A stretch of 58,673 nt of DNA from Deinococcus planocerae (GTDB taxonomy: Bacteria; Deinococcota; Deinococci; Deinococcales; Deinococcaceae): assembly GCF_002869765.1 (NCBI RefSeq), contig NZ_PNOR01000009.1:65001-123673 (forward strand). The letters run 5' to 3'. Shown here one piece after another: positions 33,309 through 41,444 of this stretch; the first letter of the stretch is position 1, and the number at the start of each line of letters is the position of its first letter. The position numbers and the translations under genes are program-made. The notes under the pieces were generated by a model. It ran no database searches, had not been told where the DNA came from, and saw nothing but the letters and a program-made list of their open reading frames with translations.

Positions 33309-33563
33309 GTGCGGCTGCACCGTCAGGTGGCCGCTGAACTCCTGGGGCGCCGGCTCCTCCCCGGCGAGGTCGTCCACCACATTGACGGCGACTCCCTGAA
33401 CAACGCTCCTGAAAACCTGCTGGTCCTTCCCAGCCAGCGGCACCACGCCTCGCTGGAGCAGGACCTTCGGCGGGCTAGGCGCGGCCAGCCCACCTTGTTT
33501 CCGCACCTGCTGGAAGCGGAGCGGGGCTGGTCCCGGGGCACGCTGTTCCAGCACGTCGGTTGA
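33309..33563 (+). CDS. Small HNH endonuclease, possibly lacking its normal start
   Basis: 84 residues from a GTG. LHRQVAAELLGRRLLPGEVVHHIDGDSLNNAPENLLVLPSQRHH is a compact HNH nuclease motif (His-His, Asn, His). The frame stays open upstream and encodes GHPKYTRIWNREGRRSV, which normally belongs to this domain. Before the in-frame TGA at 33223-33225 there is no ATG, GTG or TTG; only ATT or CTG codons are present. So either it uses the GTG at 33309 or a rare start, or its 5' end was lost. Confidence 0.6.
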   Translation: MRLHRQVAAELLGRRLLPGEVVHHIDGDSLNNAPENLLVLPSQRHHASLEQDLRRARRGQPTLFPHLLEAERGWSRGTLFQHVG

Positions 33564-33603
33564 ACAAGGGGCAACCGCAGGCCCCGCCTCGTCGCCACAC
33601 CCC

Positions 33604-33609
33604 TACACT
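33604..33609 (+). promoter_or_regulatory. Leaderless -10 of arsR
   Basis: TACACT, six bases before the GTG at 33616. No good -35. Confidence 0.4.
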
Positions 33610-33615
33610 AAGAGG

Positions 33616-33936
33616 GTGACGACCGTGGCAGTCCCCAGCGTGCTCGACCAGCTCAAGGCCCTCTCCCACGAGATTCGCTTTGAGTTGGTCCGGCACCTGG
33701 CGGGCGGCGAGCGTTGCGTCTGCGACCTCGAAGCCTTGCTGGAGCTTCCCCAGTCCAAGGTCTCTTACCACCTGGGCATCCTCCGCGAAGCCGAGCTGGT
33801 TTCCTCCGAGCAGCGCGGCAAGAACACCTATTACAGCCTGCGGCAAGATCAATTCTTTCAGTTGGGTGGGAACCTGTTGGGCGAGATTTTCATGGGTCCG
33901 CTCGCCTTGACGCATCAAACGAAATCCATATGCTGA
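33616..33936 (+). CDS. arsR: ArsR-family arsenic-responsive repressor
   Basis: 106 residues with the ArsR winged helix: LKALSHEIRFELVRHLAGGERCVCDLEALLELPQSKVSYHLGILREAELV. Cys34 and Cys36 form the CxCD metalloid site typical of ArsR proteins that sense As(III)/Sb(III). A GTG at 33625 is an alternative start. It heads the arsenic island; its stop lies four bases before arsC, but a separate promoter for arsC lies inside its last codons. Confidence 0.9.
   Translation: MTTVAVPSVLDQLKALSHEIRFELVRHLAGGERCVCDLEALLELPQSKVSYHLGILREAELVSSEQRGKNTYYSLRQDQFFQLGGNLLGEIFMGPLALTHQTKSIC
33907..33934 (+). promoter_or_regulatory. Internal promoter for leaderless arsC
   Basis: TTGACG (33907-33912), a 16-bp spacer and TATGCT (33929-33934), followed by six bases and the GTG of arsC at 33941. 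The promoter lies entirely in the last codons of arsR. TTGACGCATCAA (33907-33918), an imperfect ArsR-like dyad, overlaps the -35. Confidence 0.65.
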
Positions 33937-33940
33937 GGGT

Positions 33941-34402
<462 letters not shown>

Positions 34403-34403
34403 C

Positions 34404-35081
34404 GTGACGGCACCCCTCCCGCGTGCCCTCGCAGCGGAGGCGCTGGGCACCTTCGCGCTGGTGTTCTTCGGCCCGGGTGCGGCGGTGGTGCAAGCGCAGA
34501 CCGGCGCCCTCGGACACCTGGGCGTGGCTGCCGTGTTCGGGCTGACTATTGCGGCGGTGATCGCGGCGCTCGCCCCGATCAGCGGGGCGCACATCAATCC
34601 GGCGGCCACCCTCGCCCTGACCCTGGCGGGCCGCTTCCCACCCGGACGGGTCCTGCCCTACGTCGCCGCCCAACTGCTCGGCGCTGTCGCGGCGGCGTTC
34701 CTGCTGCTGGCGCTGTTCGGCAGGGGTGGCAACCTCGGGGTCACGCTTCCGGCCGGAAGCGTGGGCCAGGCGTTCACCCTTGAAGCCGTGCTGACCTTCT
34801 TCCTGCTGCTGGTCGCGCTGCGCTCGGGGCGGCCCGGGGTGGTGGGCGGGGTCGTCGCCCTGGAGGCCGCGATGGGCGGCCCGATCACCGGGGCGAGCAT
34901 GAATCCGGCCCGCAGTTTCGGCCCGGCCCTGGTGAGTGGCCTCTGGACGGCCCACTGGCTGTACTGGGTGGCCCCCCTGCTCGGCGCTGTGCTGGCGGTG
35001 GCCGTCAACGCCCTGCTGAGCCCCAACGAACCCGAGCCCGGTCTCGCTCAGGAGTTCGTACCCGAACAAGAACCTCTCTGA
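34404..35081 (+). CDS. aqpS: Aquaporin/MIP-family channel of an ars operon (AqpS-like)
   Basis: 225 residues with six membrane helices and both NPA boxes: SGAHINPAATLAL and GASMNPARSFGPAL. In several bacteria an aquaglyceroporin replaces an active arsenite pump in ars operons, letting As(III) made by ArsC leave by diffusion. No ArsB or Acr3 occurs in this cluster; the ArsB-like gene at 16115 is elsewhere. The GTG start follows the arsC stop by one base. Confidence 0.88.
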   Translation: MTAPLPRALAAEALGTFALVFFGPGAAVVQAQTGALGHLGVAAVFGLTIAAVIAALAPISGAHINPAATLALTLAGRFPPGRVLPYVAAQLLGAVAAAFLLLALFGRGGNLGVTLPAGSVGQAFTLEAVLTFFLLLVALRSGRPGVVGGVVALEAAMGGPITGASMNPARSFGPALVSGLWTAHWLYWVAPLLGAVLAVAVNALLSPNEPEPGLAQEFVPEQEPL

Positions 35082-35092
35082 GAGCGGCACTT

Positions 35093-35172
35093 GTTGTGTC
35101 TCTCAACTGTTGTTCTTGACAACTATCTGGGGGCGAGCGTACAGTCGCCCTATGACTGTTGCCAAAAACAAC
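35093..35172. repeat. Three GTTG-N7-CAAC operator-like repeats around the marR promoter
   Basis: Identical 15-bp dyad patterns lie at 35093-35107, 35109-35123 and 35158-35172. The second covers the -35 hexamer and is a perfect 5-5-5 palindrome (GTTGT-TCTTG-ACAAC). The first is 16 bp upstream, and the third begins four bases after the ATG. This is the layout expected for an autoregulatory MarR operator. Confidence 0.65.
35116..35145 (+). promoter_or_regulatory. Leaderless promoter of the marR-arsN-mfs unit
   Basis: A perfect TTGACA (35116-35121), an 18-bp spacer and TACAGT (35140-35145), then six bases to the ATG at 35152. Confidence 0.7.
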
Positions 35173-35631
35173 AAAGTCGGGGAGGTGAGTCAGACGGGGG
35201 CGCTGCTCCGCACGGTGACGCGCCAGTTCGCCGAGTTGCAGCAACGGAACTTCGCCTGCTGCGACGTGCAATCCACGACCCAGTGCGCGATCCTCACCAC
35301 CCTGGAGCGCGAGGGCGACCAGACCCTGCGGGCCTTGACAAGCTCCCTCAATCTGGACAAGGCGTGGCTCAGCCGCAGCACCGACGACCTGGTGGAACAG
35401 GGGTTGCTCGTGAAGACCCCGCACCCCGGTGACCGCCGTGCCCTGCTGCTGCGCCTCACCGATGCGGGACACCAGGCCGCGCAGGACCTCGACGCCCAGC
35501 TCAATGCCCAATCCGCCCGCGTGCTGGCCCGCCTGCCGGAAGCGGACCGGGCGGCGACGTTGCGGCTCCTCACGGGCCTGAGCGCCGCGCTTCAGGCGGA
35601 ACTCGACGGGGAGGGGGGCTGCGGATGCTGA
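35152..35631 (+). CDS. MarR-family regulator with clustered cysteines
   Basis: 159 residues with a MarR winged helix: [59 protein letters not shown]. Unusually it has [12 protein letters not shown] in the first dimerisation helix and a C-terminal GGCGC, suggesting a thiol or metalloid sensor. It overlaps the next gene by seven bases and is flanked by three operator-like dyads, so it probably represses itself and the two genes downstream. A sensing role for trivalent or organic arsenicals is inferred from location. Confidence 0.83.
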   Translation: MTVAKNNKVGEVSQTGALLRTVTRQFAELQQRNFACCDVQSTTQCAILTTLEREGDQTLRALTSSLNLDKAWLSRSTDDLVEQGLLVKTPHPGDRRALLLRLTDAGHQAAQDLDAQLNAQSARVLARLPEADRAATLRLLTGLSAALQAELDGEGGCGC

Positions 35632-36632
35632 CCCGGGGAGCAAGCCCCACTGATCTTCCTGCCGCCGAGGCGTTGCTCGCCGCTCTCAACCTGCCCACGG
35701 CGGGCGTCCGCGAGCACCTGGGCGGCTTCCTCCTCGCCGAGGACGGGAACGGGCACCTGCTTGGGCTCGCCGGGCTGGAGACGCACGGCCAGGTGGCGCT
35801 CCTGCGCTCCGTGGCCGTCACGCCATCGGTACAGGGGCAGGGCGTGGCCGCCCGGCTCGTCGGGGAAATGATCGACCTGGCCCGCGCCCTGGGCCTCCAG
35901 CATCTCTACCTGCTCACCACCACTGCCGAGGGCTACTTCCCGCGCTTTGGCTTTGTGGGCGTGCCACGTTCGGGCGCTCCCGCCCCCCTGCTCGCCTCGC
36001 GCGAGTTTCAGGACGCCTGCCCAGGGTCCGCCACCCTCATGCACCTGCCCCTCAGGGAGAACGCCATGACCCAGACCATCCCCGGCCTTCAGGACCAGAC
36101 CTCCACCTCCGCGCTGCTCGACGCGCTGCGTACAGGGCCTCAACTTCCCCTGGAGTTCTGGCTCCACGACGAGCGGCTGGTCGGCCCCGGTTACCACGTC
36201 ACCGAGGTCAAGGCCGTAACCATCGAGGCGATGGACTGCGGCGGGAGGGCAGACGCCTGGCGCGAGACGGTGATCCAGCTTAAGGACGGCAGCGCGCGGG
36301 AGGCAGGAGAGGGGTTCATGACCACCCGTAAGTTCCTGGGCATCTACGACCGGGTGGCAAAGAGCGTCCCTGTGCGCGGGGAGGCCGAGGTCCGCTTCGA
36401 GTACGGGAACAGTGCCCTTCCCGCCATGCAGTACCACGTCACCCACATTGATCCCCAAGCGGAGCGGGTCATCGTTCATCTGCGGACGCCGGGCGTGCAG
36501 TGCAAGGCTTCTGAGAGCTGTGGGCAGCCCGCCGCCACAGCGGAGCCGGTGGAGGCCTCGGCGTGCTGCGCGCCCACGAGTGGGCGCGGGTGCGGTGGCC
36601 CGGCCACGACCGACCTGATCTCCCTGGGCTGA
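35625..36632 (+). CDS. arsN: ArsN-like GNAT acetyltransferase fused to a DUF6428 domain with Cys-rich tail
   Basis: 335 residues. Residues 1-145 are a small GNAT acetyltransferase with the acetyl-CoA loop [17 protein letters not shown] and [13 protein letters not shown], as in ArsN-type enzymes that acetylate arsinothricin or related compounds. Residues about 160-300 match DUF6428 as found in ars clusters ([33 protein letters not shown]). The tail has several Cys residues, including an ACCAP motif and GRGCGG. Met148 has a good ribosome site (GGGAGA), so the second domain may also be made alone. It is coupled to marR and to the MFS gene. Confidence 0.8.
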   Translation: MLTRGASPTDLPAAEALLAALNLPTAGVREHLGGFLLAEDGNGHLLGLAGLETHGQVALLRSVAVTPSVQGQGVAARLVGEMIDLARALGLQHLYLLTTTAEGYFPRFGFVGVPRSGAPAPLLASREFQDACPGSATLMHLPLRENAMTQTIPGLQDQTSTSALLDALRTGPQLPLEFWLHDERLVGPGYHVTEVKAVTIEAMDCGGRADAWRETVIQLKDGSAREAGEGFMTTRKFLGIYDRVAKSVPVRGEAEVRFEYGNSALPAMQYHVTHIDPQAERVIVHLRTPGVQCKASESCGQPAATAEPVEASACCAPTSGRGCGGPATTDLISLG

Positions 36633-37807
36633 TGCTTGACCCCTCTCACGGCCAGCGTTCCCTGGTGTGGACGCTGGCCGTCCTCACGACCGTCAGCTAC
36701 GGCGCCCTGTACTACGCCCAGCCCCTCCTCGCGGTCGCCGCTGAGCACGAACGCGGGTGGTCCCGCACTCAGACCGGCCTGGCCTTCACCCTCGCCCTGC
36801 TGGTCACGGCGCTGATTGCTCCGGGGGTGGGTCGCGCCCTCGACGCTCGTGGGGGCCGGGTACTGGTTGGCGGCGGCGCGGTCCTGGGCGGCCTCGCCTT
36901 CCTGCTCCTGGCGTGGACAGACCACTACCCGCTGTTCGTCCTTGGTTGGCTGCTTGCGGGCGTGGCAATGGCCCTGACCTTCTACGAGGCCGCCTTCACC
37001 GTCCTGGGGCAACAAGTGAGCGGCGCTGCCCGGATTCGGGCCACCCTGACCATCACGCTCGTCGCGGGGCTGGCGAGCACGATCTTCGTGCCGCTCACGA
37101 CCGCCCTGCTGGGGGCAAGCGGCCTCTCTGGGGCGCTCATCGGTCTCGCGGCGCTGCTGCTGGTGGCGGGCCTGCTGAGTTGGCGGGTCCTGCCTCCCAC
37201 GGGACAGGCGGCGCCGGGCGCCGCCCGTCCCGCCTTTCTCCCGGACGCCTCCTTCCGGCGGCTGACCCTGGCCTTCACGCTGGCGCGGATCGTGACGGTG
37301 GGCGTGGGCCTGCAACTCGCGCCGCTGCTGCTCGCCGCCGGGTACACCCCTGGCCTCGCAGCGGCGCTCACCGGCCTGCTGGGGCTGGCCGCCCTGCCGG
37401 GCCGGGTCCTGTTCGTGCCGCTGCTCTCCCGGCTGGGGGCCTTGCCGCTGACCCTACTGCTCTTCGCGGGGCTGGGGCTGGGAGCGCTACTGCTGCACTT
37501 CCCGGCGTCCCTCGCGCTCGCCGGGGTGGGCATCGTGACCTTCGGGCTGGCGAGCGGGGCCCTGACTCTGGCACGTGCCGAGGTGCTGGCGCGGCAGTAC
37601 CCTGCCGAGGTCTTCGGGGCAGCAAACGGGCGGATGGCACGGCCGGTGAACCTGGCGCAGGCGGGCACGCCGCTCCTGGTGGGGTGGCTCTACACCGTTT
37701 CGAGCGGGTACGGGTGGTCCCTGACGCTGCTCGGCGTGCTCGCGGCCCTGGCGGTCTGGGTGCTCTGGGGAAACACGGTTCCGGCGGATGTGGCGTCCAG
37801 GACTTGA
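36632..37807 (+). CDS. MFS transporter of the arsenic island
   Basis: 391 residues and twelve membrane helices. It has the A-motif region GVGRALDARGGRVLVGGGAVLG after helix 2, and a matching turn in the second half. The ATG overlaps the upstream stop by one base (TGATG), so it is the last gene of the marR unit. Export of an organoarsenical or the acetylated ArsN product is inferred from position; no signature of ArsJ or ArsK was recognised. Confidence 0.85.
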   Translation: MLDPSHGQRSLVWTLAVLTTVSYGALYYAQPLLAVAAEHERGWSRTQTGLAFTLALLVTALIAPGVGRALDARGGRVLVGGGAVLGGLAFLLLAWTDHYPLFVLGWLLAGVAMALTFYEAAFTVLGQQVSGAARIRATLTITLVAGLASTIFVPLTTALLGASGLSGALIGLAALLLVAGLLSWRVLPPTGQAAPGAARPAFLPDASFRRLTLAFTLARIVTVGVGLQLAPLLLAAGYTPGLAAALTGLLGLAALPGRVLFVPLLSRLGALPLTLLLFAGLGLGALLLHFPASLALAGVGIVTFGLASGALTLARAEVLARQYPAEVFGAANGRMARPVNLAQAGTPLLVGWLYTVSSGYGWSLTLLGVLAALAVWVLWGNTVPADVASRT

Positions 37808-37868
37808 GCGGCGAAAGGTGACGCATCTCCTGTGCGTGGCGTGCATACCGGGCTATCTTTAAAGAATC

Positions 37869-37897
37869 AAGGCGGCCGAAAGCCGCCTTCTTCCTTT
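37869..37897 (+). terminator. Intrinsic terminator of the arsenic island
   Basis: AAGGCGGC (37869-37876) and GCCGCCTT (37882-37889) form a perfect 8-bp stem with a CGAAA loop, followed by the T-rich tract CTTCCTTT. Confidence 0.8.
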
Positions 37898-38058
37898 GCG
37901 TCCACTGAGCTGCACTCCTCCCCCTGGCGCGACGTGTCGCCAGGTTGGGCTAACTCTGACGTGGGCCTGTGGTTGCTGTAGATGGCTCTCCCGCCCTGCG
38001 CTGGGTGATGGGCCTGGCCTTCCTGGTGGTGGCCCCGTGGCGGGCGTGGGGCTGACCC

Positions 38059-38789
38059 TTAGCCTACCGGCACGACCTCGAACGTTCCAACGGGCACACC
38101 GGGGGGCAGTTTGTCCTTGCGGGGCGTCCGGCGTGGGTGGACCGCCTGCACGTCGCTGAGCAGGCCTCGCACGACCACCACCCCGACTCGGCCTCACCAC
38201 TCACCGTGCTCGCGTGCAGGCGGTAGGCGTCCCCGGTGCGGCGCCTGACCGTGAAGCGACGGCCGCGGCGGGCTTCCAAATGCAGCACAGGGGAGATTGG
38301 CCTCCCCGGGAGGTGCTGCACCCCTTTCACCTCGACCACCCGGAGGTCGAGCGCCTGGAGCCGGGCGATCAGCTCGGCATAGTGGACCGTGAGCTGGGCT
38401 TGCAGGGCGGGCCAGTCGGCCGCCGAAGCGCCACCCTCCAGCCCGAAGGCGTGCTCGCGGACGCGGTGGCTCTCCCACGCTTGGTTGACGTGCAGGGCGC
38501 AGTGGTCGCAGACCTCATCGAAAAACGAGGGCATCCGGCGCTCGGGCGCGCGCAGCAGTTGGGCATCTCGGTATGCCTGCTCGATCTCGCGGGCCTGCCG
38601 CACCCACCGCTCAAAGAGCCGCTCGTCCTCGACGACCGCCAGGAGCCGTTCAAACCGCCACTCTCCGGGCTCGGGCGTCTCACTGCCCTCCACCCGCCAC
38701 ACCACGTACCCGCGCAACCGGGCCTGCACCGCCGCGAGCAGGGGCGTGGGGTCAGGAAGGGGAGAGGAGGCGACCATCCTCTTCAGCAT
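38059..38789 (-). pseudogene. Unknown soluble protein interrupted by a frameshift
   Basis: The first frame, from the ATG at 38789, reads about 200 residues of a soluble, helical protein with FFDEVCDHCALHVNQAWESHRVREHAF and LQALDLRVVEVKGVQHLPGRP. At about 38180-38195 a more protein-like continuation switches frame, with VGVVVVRGLLSDVQAVHPRRTPRKDKL and a final FEVVPVG before the TAA at 38059-38061. Without the switch the C-terminus becomes Cys/Arg-rich nonsense to 38064. A single-base indel therefore seems likely. No family recognised. Confidence 0.55.
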
Positions 38790-38804
38790 AGGGATCGTCC
38801 CTAT
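38788..38804. promoter_or_regulatory. 17-bp palindrome at the start of the 38059-38789 gene
   Basis: ATAGGGA-TCG-TCCCTAT, a perfect 7-3-7 dyad overlapping the proposed ATG, is a possible operator. Confidence 0.4.
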
Positions 38805-38852
38805 CGTGGAAGACAGTCCGTTCTCCACGCCCCAAGCTTCGTCGCCGAGTCC

Positions 38853-39149
38853 TTAATAGGGACGCGGCCACCGTTCCCGGACCGCACGCTCACAGGCATC
38901 GTAGATGGTGCGCGCGTCGTCCGCGCTCACCTGGATGCCCGACGTCGTATAGCCGACGGTCACCCGCTGGGTGCAGGCCCGCAGTTCAGCCGCGAAGGTG
39001 GAGGACGCTGGGGCCGTCTCAGCGCCCGCTCTCCAGGCCCCCCACAGCAGGCCGCTCCCCAGCAGGGCCAGCAGCAGGAGTTCAGTCCACAGGTGCCAGG
39101 CATTCCCCCTCTCCCGGGTGGCCCACCTCGTCTTCAACGGCGAAAACAT
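38853..39149 (-). CDS. Small membrane-anchored protein of unknown function
   Basis: 98 residues: a basic N-terminus, one membrane helix (WTELLLLALLGSGLLWGAWRAG, residues 20-42), then a short exported domain with two Cys residues (RACTQRV and YDACERAV) that could form a disulfide. TACCCT lies five bases before the ATG, hinting at leaderless transcription. The domain arrangement (helix plus small Cys-pair domain) resembles the protein at 52995-53348. Confidence 0.55.
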   Translation of the reverse strand: MFSPLKTRWATRERGNAWHLWTELLLLALLGSGLLWGAWRAGAETAPASSTFAAELRACTQRVTVGYTTSGIQVSADDARTIYDACERAVRERWPRPY

Positions 39150-39416
39150 GGCTCAGGGTAGATCGTTCGTTCTCACCTTCCTGTTACACGGGCGTCCACT
39201 CCAGGGTGAGCACGCGCCAGGTAGAGAGCTGTTGTTGAACTTTGGCGCCGCTCGCCGCTCATCCTCCAGGGCCGTGTCACGGCGCTCGAGGTGTGGGGTG
39301 AATCTCAGGTACCGGTCCACCGCAGGGTCATCGCCGGGCAGGCAGGTGGGGTCGCATCCCCACCCTCCTCCCCGGCGCCCCTCGTCTGGAGCCGCCATCA
39401 TTCGTGCCCAGACGGG

Positions 39417-41387
39417 TTACGGCAAGCCCAGGATCGTCAAGCTCGCCCCAGGTTGCAGACCCACCCCCAGGAGCAGGGCTTTCCCGTCGGGGCGGAAGGT
39501 CAAGGCCACGTTCTCCAGTTCCAGCGCGACCGGCGGCACCGGGAAGAGGGTCTGCTTCCCCGTCGCCACGTTCCCGATCACCAGCCCTGATCGGCCCTCT
39601 TCGAGGTACGCCACCTGCCCCCCGTCCGGCGAGAGGGCCAGCGAGCGCACCCGTCCCTCGGTCGGCCAGCTCCGCACCTTCTGCCCCGTCCCGGGGTCGT
39701 ACACCTCCACGGCCAGCGGCGTGACCCGGTAGGCCGCCCCCGACCCGGCGATGGACTGCGCCGAGACGGCGAGGGTATGACAGTCGGCCGTGGCGACCGC
39801 CAGGCTGTGGCCCTCGGGCAGGGTCAGGCCGAACTGCACCTGCTCCAGCCCCTTCAGGCTCCACAGGGAAGCTCGGACCCCGGCCCCACGGTTCCCTAAA
39901 ACCGGCGTCCGCTCGCACACGGCATCTCCAGCGGGCGTCACCCCGGCTGCCTCGCTCCCCGACCTTCGGTAGTTCCGCCCCGGCTGGCTCCCCAGGAACA
40001 CTTCGCCCCGGCGAGCCAGCACCCTCGCCAGGGGCACCACGCGCCCGCCCAGCACCAGTTCCCGGTCCCCGGGTGTGAAGCCCGCAATGGTGTTCACGCC
40101 GACGACCGTCGGGCCGACGGACTTCCCGGTGAGAACGTCCCAGAACCGGACCGAACTGCTGTTGCCGTCCCCGCTCACGAGGAGCGTCCCGGCACGGTTG
40201 AAGCGAAGGCTCGCCACCAAGCGGGGATGCGCCGCCGCACTCCAGCGCACCCGGCCCGTCCTGGCGTCAATCAGGTGAACCTGCCCGTCCCCACCCGCAA
40301 CGGCCAGCAGTTTGCCGTCCGCGGTGTAGGTCGCCACGGTCAGGTTCGCCTGTGGCAGAGGGTAGGCCGCCACCTGCTTCCCGGCTGGAGTGAACGTCAG
40401 GGCACCGAGGCTGCTGGCGCTGACAACGTTCCCCCCGAGCCAGGCCACATCCCGCACGCCGATGTACGTGTTGAGCTTCTGCGGCGGGGGCAGGCGCTTC
40501 CAAGCCCCGAGGTCCCAGATTCGCGGGCTGCTGCTCCCATTCGCCAGAAGGAAGCGGCCATCCGCGCTGAAGGCCAGTCGTTCGGTCCAGTCCGGGTAGG
40601 AGGGCAGGGAGCGGCCCTGTCCGTTACCGAGGTCGTACACCGTGACCGACTGGTTGTACGCCTTGGCGAAGCTCATCCCCCAGCCCACCGCCAGCCGCCT
40701 CCCCGACGGGTCGAACGTGAGGGCGCTCGCGGCCCCTGGAGTGACGGGATCGCCCATGAACTGGACGTCCTCCCCCGGCACGCGGGTCAGGGTGGGCAGG
40801 GCCTCCAGCGAAGGCAGGGCGTAGCGCAGCACTTTCTCGCCCTGCGAGGCCGCGAGTTGCCGCCCGTCGGGACTTAGGGCGATGGCCGAGAACACAGGGA
40901 AGGTGGTCGAGGGCGGCGCCGTCAGCTTCCGCCATGCCCCCGGCTGACCGAGCAGCACCTCGCCCCCGCAACGAATGGCGAAGGTCCCGGCGGCGTAGGT
41001 GAGTTGCGGCCATGTGGGCGTCTTCTCCGGGAAAGCGCAGAGATCACGCGCCAGCACCGTGACCTGCTGGTCCCGCACCCGCACCAGGGTCCCGCCCCGG
41101 TCCAGCGCGAGGAAGTCGGCGCCCGCCGGGACCAGGCTGGTCAGGCTGCGGCCTGTGGGGGACAGCAGGGCGAGGCGCTGGCCGTCCGGACTGAACAGGC
41201 CGAGCCGGTCGGCGGAGACGGCAGCGACGGTCCGGGCATCCCCGCTCACGGCCACGAGTTCGGCAGGGCCACCGGGGACGCTGCCCCGGGCCTGAACCTG
41301 GACGGCGCCCGCACTTCCGCCAGCAAGCAGCGTCACGGAGAACAGGAGGCGTTTCAGACGGTCACCGGGTACGGAGGTCATCGACAT
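39417..41387 (-). CDS. Secreted WD40/PQQ-like beta-propeller protein
   Basis: 656 residues: signal peptide (residues about 10-28), then repeating beta-propeller blades with the recurring LSPDGRQLA, FDPSGRRLAVG, FSADGRFLLANG and LSPDGGQVAYL motifs. Two Cys pairs suggest disulfides outside the cell. It is clearly related to the protein at 45236-47230, sharing the order SVTVYDLGNG, WTERLAFSADGR and NTYIGVRDVAWLGG. No catalytic domain; a binding or scaffold function on the cell surface is the usual guess. Confidence 0.8.
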   Translation of the reverse strand: MSMTSVPGDRLKRLLFSVTLLAGGSAGAVQVQARGSVPGGPAELVAVSGDARTVAAVSADRLGLFSPDGQRLALLSPTGRSLTSLVPAGADFLALDRGGTLVRVRDQQVTVLARDLCAFPEKTPTWPQLTYAAGTFAIRCGGEVLLGQPGAWRKLTAPPSTTFPVFSAIALSPDGRQLAASQGEKVLRYALPSLEALPTLTRVPGEDVQFMGDPVTPGAASALTFDPSGRRLAVGWGMSFAKAYNQSVTVYDLGNGQGRSLPSYPDWTERLAFSADGRFLLANGSSSPRIWDLGAWKRLPPPQKLNTYIGVRDVAWLGGNVVSASSLGALTFTPAGKQVAAYPLPQANLTVATYTADGKLLAVAGGDGQVHLIDARTGRVRWSAAAHPRLVASLRFNRAGTLLVSGDGNSSSVRFWDVLTGKSVGPTVVGVNTIAGFTPGDRELVLGGRVVPLARVLARRGEVFLGSQPGRNYRRSGSEAAGVTPAGDAVCERTPVLGNRGAGVRASLWSLKGLEQVQFGLTLPEGHSLAVATADCHTLAVSAQSIAGSGAAYRVTPLAVEVYDPGTGQKVRSWPTEGRVRSLALSPDGGQVAYLEEGRSGLVIGNVATGKQTLFPVPPVALELENVALTFRPDGKALLLGVGLQPGASLTILGLP

Positions 41388-41444
41388 GGGTTCACGGCGT
41401 TCTACCGGGAAGGCCTGACCACGGTCTGAGGGAGGACCCCGGCC

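Noticed and set aside
31627..33563. TIR gene plus HNH gene as a two-gene defence system
   Set aside because: They are separated by about 430 bp of degenerate sequence, the HNH start is doubtful and there is no coupling.
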